Source of the DNA: Methanosaeta sp. NSP1
Lineage (GTDB): Archaea; Halobacteriota; Methanosarcinia; Methanotrichales; Methanotrichaceae
Direction of reading: 5' to 3'
Assembly (NCBI GenBank): GCA_002256595.1
Contig: NOLC01000068.1
Span: 1 to 7,509, forward strand
Length of the DNA: 7,509 nt
The notes under the pieces are model-generated. The model did not search any database and was not told the origin of the DNA. It was given only the letters and a program-made list of their open reading frames with translations. Numbering within the stretch: position 1 is the stretch's first letter; the number at the start of each line of letters is the position of its first letter. Both the position numbers and the translations under genes were made by a program. Shown in pieces: positions 5,401 to 7,509 of this stretch.

Positions 5401-6477
5401 TCAGATGATTCCGGTTGCCTCCGCCGCCCTGGAGGCTGCTATCTGGTTAAGCCCTGAGTCCAGGATGGTATAGCGTTCCGGTCGGATCTCATGAGCCCTG
5501 ACCAGAGCAGATACAACCGTCTCCGGCTCCAGGCCGAGCTGCGAGGCGGAGGTGGGCGCTCCCACAGTCTCCAGGGCACTCCTGATCATCCTCCAGTCTC
5601 CTCCGTGCAGATACATCATGATTATGCTTCCCAGGCCGCACAGCTCCCCGTGCAGAGCCTTTCCCGGGGCGATCCTGTTCACGGCATGGGCAAACTTGTG
5701 CTCCGAGCCGCTGGCGGGGCGAGAGGATCCGGCTATGCTCATGGCCACCCCGCTGGAGATGAGGGCCTTGATCACAATTCTGGCCGACTCCTCCAGGCCG
5801 GGCCGGATATCGGCGGCCCGTTCTGCTATCATCCGGGCGGTCATGCCCGAGAGGGCTGAGGCGTACTCGCTGTACTCCTCATTTCGCAGGCGAAATGCCA
5901 GTTGCCAGTCCAGGATGGCGGTGAAATTGGAGATGATATCGCCGCATCCTGCCGCCAAAAGCCTCGCCGGGGCCTGGGAAATGATCTTGCTGTCCGCCAC
6001 TATGGCCAGGGGGGATTGGGCTTTGACCGATGTGGCCTCGCCATTGACGGTCAGGGAGGCCTGGGAGGAGCATATGCCGTCATGGGAGGCGGCGGTGGGG
6101 ATAGAGAGGTATGGCAGGTCGGCCTTCATGGAAGCCAGCTTGGCGATGTCAATGCTTCTTCCTCCTCCCGCTCCGATGAGAAATCCAGCCCCGCTCTCCC
6201 GGGCCGCATTCTCTGCGCGATCAACCTCCTCCAGCCGGGAGGCGCTGCAGATGAGGATCTCCGTCCGGTAGCCCTCCGGCTCCAGCAGATCCTGGATGGC
6301 ATTGGCCATCACATTCCTGGTATGCGGCCCGGTGATGATCAGGGCCTGCCCTTGCAGGTGCAGGCGGGAGCAGATCTGGGGCAGCTCCTGTAGCACACCG
6401 CTGCCTATAGCTACGATGCGGGGAAGTTCCATCCATCTGGATTCGATCAATCTGCTCATCCTCGGGAAAACCGGCAT
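5401..6477 (-). CDS. egsA: sn-glycerol-1-phosphate dehydrogenase (archaeal lipid backbone synthesis)
   Basis: Reduces dihydroxyacetone phosphate to sn-glycerol-1-phosphate with NAD(P)H, setting the stereochemistry of archaeal ether lipids; cytoplasmic and zinc-dependent. The 358-residue length fits the family. Near the N-terminus ELPRIVAIGSGVL (17-29) is typical. The dinucleotide-binding loop is GAGGGRSIDIAK (102-113), and SIPTAASHDGICSSQAS (125-141) forms the substrate region. Expected zinc ligands are D180 (in AAGCGD), H260 (in SEHKFAH) and H276 (in LHGELCG). ATG 6477 gives the longest product, but a TATA box (6497-6504) predicts transcription start near 6474. The message may therefore be leaderless, or Met7 (6459) or Met16 (6432) may be the true start. 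No good ribosome site precedes any of them. It lies 35 bases after the ABC ATPase gene but shares no obvious function with it. Confidence 0.95.
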   Translation of the reverse strand: MPVFPRMSRLIESRWMELPRIVAIGSGVLQELPQICSRLHLQGQALIITGPHTRNVMANAIQDLLEPEGYRTEILICSASRLEEVDRAENAARESGAGFLIGAGGGRSIDIAKLASMKADLPYLSIPTAASHDGICSSQASLTVNGEATSVKAQSPLAIVADSKIISQAPARLLAAGCGDIISNFTAILDWQLAFRLRNEEYSEYASALSGMTARMIAERAADIRPGLEESARIVIKALISSGVAMSIAGSSRPASGSEHKFAHAVNRIAPGKALHGELCGLGSIIMMYLHGGDWRMIRSALETVGAPTSASQLGLEPETVVSALVRAHEIRPERYTILDSGLNQIAASRAAEATGII

Positions 6478-6496
6478 TAATGTAAGGGCCCTTGCG

Positions 6497-6504
6497 ATAT
6501 AAAA
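6497..6504 (-). promoter_or_regulatory. Candidate TATA box of egsA
   Basis: TTTTATAT on the minus strand lies in the 35-base gap between the ABC ATPase stop codon and egsA. Its centre is about 24 bases from ATG 6477, which fits a leaderless or nearly leaderless egsA message and suggests egsA does not depend solely on read-through from the ATPase gene. Confidence 0.4.
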
Positions 6505-6512
6505 TCATATCT

Positions 6513-7271
6513 TTAGCAGGTCACTATCTCGGATCGCAGGTCGCAGAGTATGCGGTCCCGGATAGAATTGACCTCGGGGCTGGTGCGGCTGCGCGGTCGC
6601 TCCAGGTCGATATTGATGATGTCCTTGATCCTTCCCGGACGGGCGGACATGATCACAATGCGGTCGGCGAGGTAAATGGCCTCGTCCACGCTGTGGGTGA
6701 CGAAGACCACTGTCTTCTTCTCCTCCTGCCATATTCGTAGCAGCTCCGACTGCATGGTGTTCCTGGTCTGGGCGTCCAATGCGCCGAAGGGCTCGTCCAT
6801 GAGCAATGCCTTGGGGTGGTTGACCAGGGCCCGGGCGATGGCCACCCTCTGCTTCATGCCTCCGGAGAGCTCATGGGGGTAGCGGCTCTCAAAGCGCTCC
6901 AGCCCCACCATCTTCAGATACTGCCGGCCCTGGGCCAGCCGCTCGGCCTGCGGCACTCCGCGCAGCTCCAGGCCGAAGACGATGTTGTCTATCACCGTCC
7001 GCCAGGGGAAGAGGGAGTACTCCTGGAAGACCATGCCCCTCTCCGGGCCGGGGCCGCCTATGGGCATGCCGTCCAGGTACACCGTGCCGCGGGTGGCCTC
7101 CTCCAGGCCGGCGATGATGCGCAAGAGTGTGGTCTTGCCGCAGCCGGAGGGGCCTATGAAGCAGATGAATTCGTTCTCATCGATATCCAGATCGATGTCC
7201 TGCAGGGCTACCATCTCCTTTCCCTCGGCCAGGAATTTCTTGGATACGCCCCGGATAGCCAGAAGTGACAT
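6513..7271 (-). CDS. NitT/TauT-type ABC transporter ATP-binding protein
   Basis: ATPase subunit of an importer in the nitrate/sulfonate/taurine group (SsuB/TauB/NrtD-like), acting at the inner face of the membrane with a permease and a binding protein. The 252 residues carry all ABC motifs: Walker A GPSGCGKT (40-47), Q-loop with Q83 in FQEYSLFPW, signature LSGGMKQ (135-141), Walker B ALLMDE (155-160), D-loop ALD (164-166) and switch H193 in [20 protein letters not shown] and [10 protein letters not shown] are typical of this subgroup. ATG 7271 has no ribosome site; CTATAC near 7299-7304 could give a leaderless message, while CTAAATAATTT (7340-7350) would give a leader of about 48 bases. No permease or binding-protein gene accompanies it here: egsA follows, and a plus-strand gene seems to start upstream. 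The transported substrate (sulfonate, nitrate, thiamine precursor or other) cannot be told from the ATPase alone. Confidence 0.92.
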   Translation of the reverse strand: MSLLAIRGVSKKFLAEGKEMVALQDIDLDIDENEFICFIGPSGCGKTTLLRIIAGLEEATRGTVYLDGMPIGGPGPERGMVFQEYSLFPWRTVIDNIVFGLELRGVPQAERLAQGRQYLKMVGLERFESRYPHELSGGMKQRVAIARALVNHPKALLMDEPFGALDAQTRNTMQSELLRIWQEEKKTVVFVTHSVDEAIYLADRIVIMSARPGRIKDIINIDLERPRSRTSPEVNSIRDRILCDLRSEIVTC

Positions 7272-7471
7272 TGGAGGGGAAGTATCGAGGCGGGCGGGTA
7301 TAGATCTTTCTGTTAAAGAAACGACTATGTGACGGCTTGAAATTATTTAGCTCAATCCGAGTTAAATAGGGTTAAGTTTATTCATGCAGCTCCAAAGCCC
7401 ACAATCCAAAAAAGGCACCCCCGGATAAGGATTCGCTTCAGGCCGGGGCGGTGAATGCGGGAGTGATAGAG
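7272..7471. promoter_or_regulatory. Divergent intergenic region between the ABC ATPase and the plus-strand gene
   Basis: I see no coding potential on the minus strand here. Candidate minus-strand TATA boxes are CTAAATAATTT (7340-7350) and CTATAC (about 7299-7304). Candidate plus-strand boxes are GTTAAATAG (7361-7369) and AGTTTATT (7376-7383), with the pentamer GTTAA at 7361 and again ten bases later at 7371. A small inverted repeat TCTTT-ctgtt-AAAGA (7305-7319) could be an operator or chance. Closely spaced divergent signals suggest shared control of the two genes. Confidence 0.4.
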
Positions 7472-7509
7472 ATGGACAGAGCCTTCCGGGCGGTGCCGGG
7501 GATGGAGTG
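7472..7509 (+). CDS. Start of a plus-strand gene, cut by the window edge
   Basis: ATG 7472 opens a frame of 12 codons (MDRAFRAVPGME) that runs off the window without a stop. It is preceded by GGAGTGAT (7460-7467) four bases upstream, close to the archaeal consensus ribosome site GGAGGTGAT, which is the main reason for the call. The same frame is open further upstream to about 7376, with GTG at 7451 and 7463 as alternative starts. TATA-like sequences lie at 7361-7369 and 7376-7383. The product is too short to identify. Confidence 0.4.
   Translation, partial: MDRAFRAVPGME

Noticed and set aside
5552..6271. Open frame of 239 codons on the plus strand
   Set aside because: It lies wholly antisense to egsA, whose motifs and zinc ligands are clear, and it has no recognisable domain. 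Long antisense frames are common in GC-rich genes.
6816..7332. Plus-strand frames opposite the ABC ATPase
   Set aside because: The minus strand carries every ABC motif in order; the plus-strand products are low-complexity with no domain.
1..7509. CRISPR array, tRNA, rRNA, insertion sequence or attachment site
   Set aside because: No regularly spaced repeats, cloverleaf-like sequences, transposase motifs or long terminal repeats were seen on either strand. The only exact direct repeat of note is the 20-bp duplication.

Overview
The window looks like core chromosome of a methanogenic euryarchaeon, most likely a Methanothrix (Methanosaeta)-type member of the Methanosarcinia. The evidence is a set of archaeal genes lying together: two coenzyme F420 biosynthesis genes (cofD, cofG), sn-glycerol-1-phosphate dehydrogenase for ether lipids, archaeal SepF, an archaeal ZPR1-like zinc-finger protein and UPF0179. 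Archaeal TATA boxes precede several genes, TTG starts are common, and one protein ends in a PGF-CTERM sorting signal. The genus is an inference from gene content and base composition. No search was run.

Layout: every complete gene is on the minus strand, so transcription runs from high to low coordinates. At the right edge a plus-strand gene seems to begin (ATG at 7472). A roughly 200-base divergent promoter region separates it from an orphan NitT/TauT-type ABC ATPase (6513-7271), which is followed by egsA (5401-6477). After an AT-rich promoter (about 5337-5400) comes a tight cluster: UPF0179 (4887-5336), cofG (3885-4874) and a two-helix membrane protein (3681-3878). A new TATA box starts sepF (3267-3632), whose stop overlaps the TTG start of a ZPR1-like gene (2701-3270). 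cofD follows (1724-2629).

The left third is less orderly. A PstS-like phosphate-binding protein (600-1594) is split by an exact 20-bp tandem duplication (1052-1091). Removing one copy restores a full-length protein with a lipobox at one end and a PGF-CTERM anchor at the other. No other Pst subunit is in the window. Beyond it lies a small antitoxin-like gene (174-362) followed by what looks like the N-terminal half of a RelE/ParE-type toxin (9-152), ending in an early stop.

Functional links: CofG contributes to the deazaflavin chromophore FO, and CofD joins FO to the phospholactyl group to build F420, the main hydride carrier of methanogens. EgsA makes the glycerol backbone of archaeal membrane lipids. 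SepF is the membrane anchor of FtsZ in archaea. The most noteworthy points are the duplication-broken PstS with two anchoring signals, the two palindromes in its promoter, the internally duplicated four-cysteine module in UPF0179, and the broken toxin-antitoxin pair. I found no tRNA, rRNA, CRISPR array, transposase or clearly new defence system.
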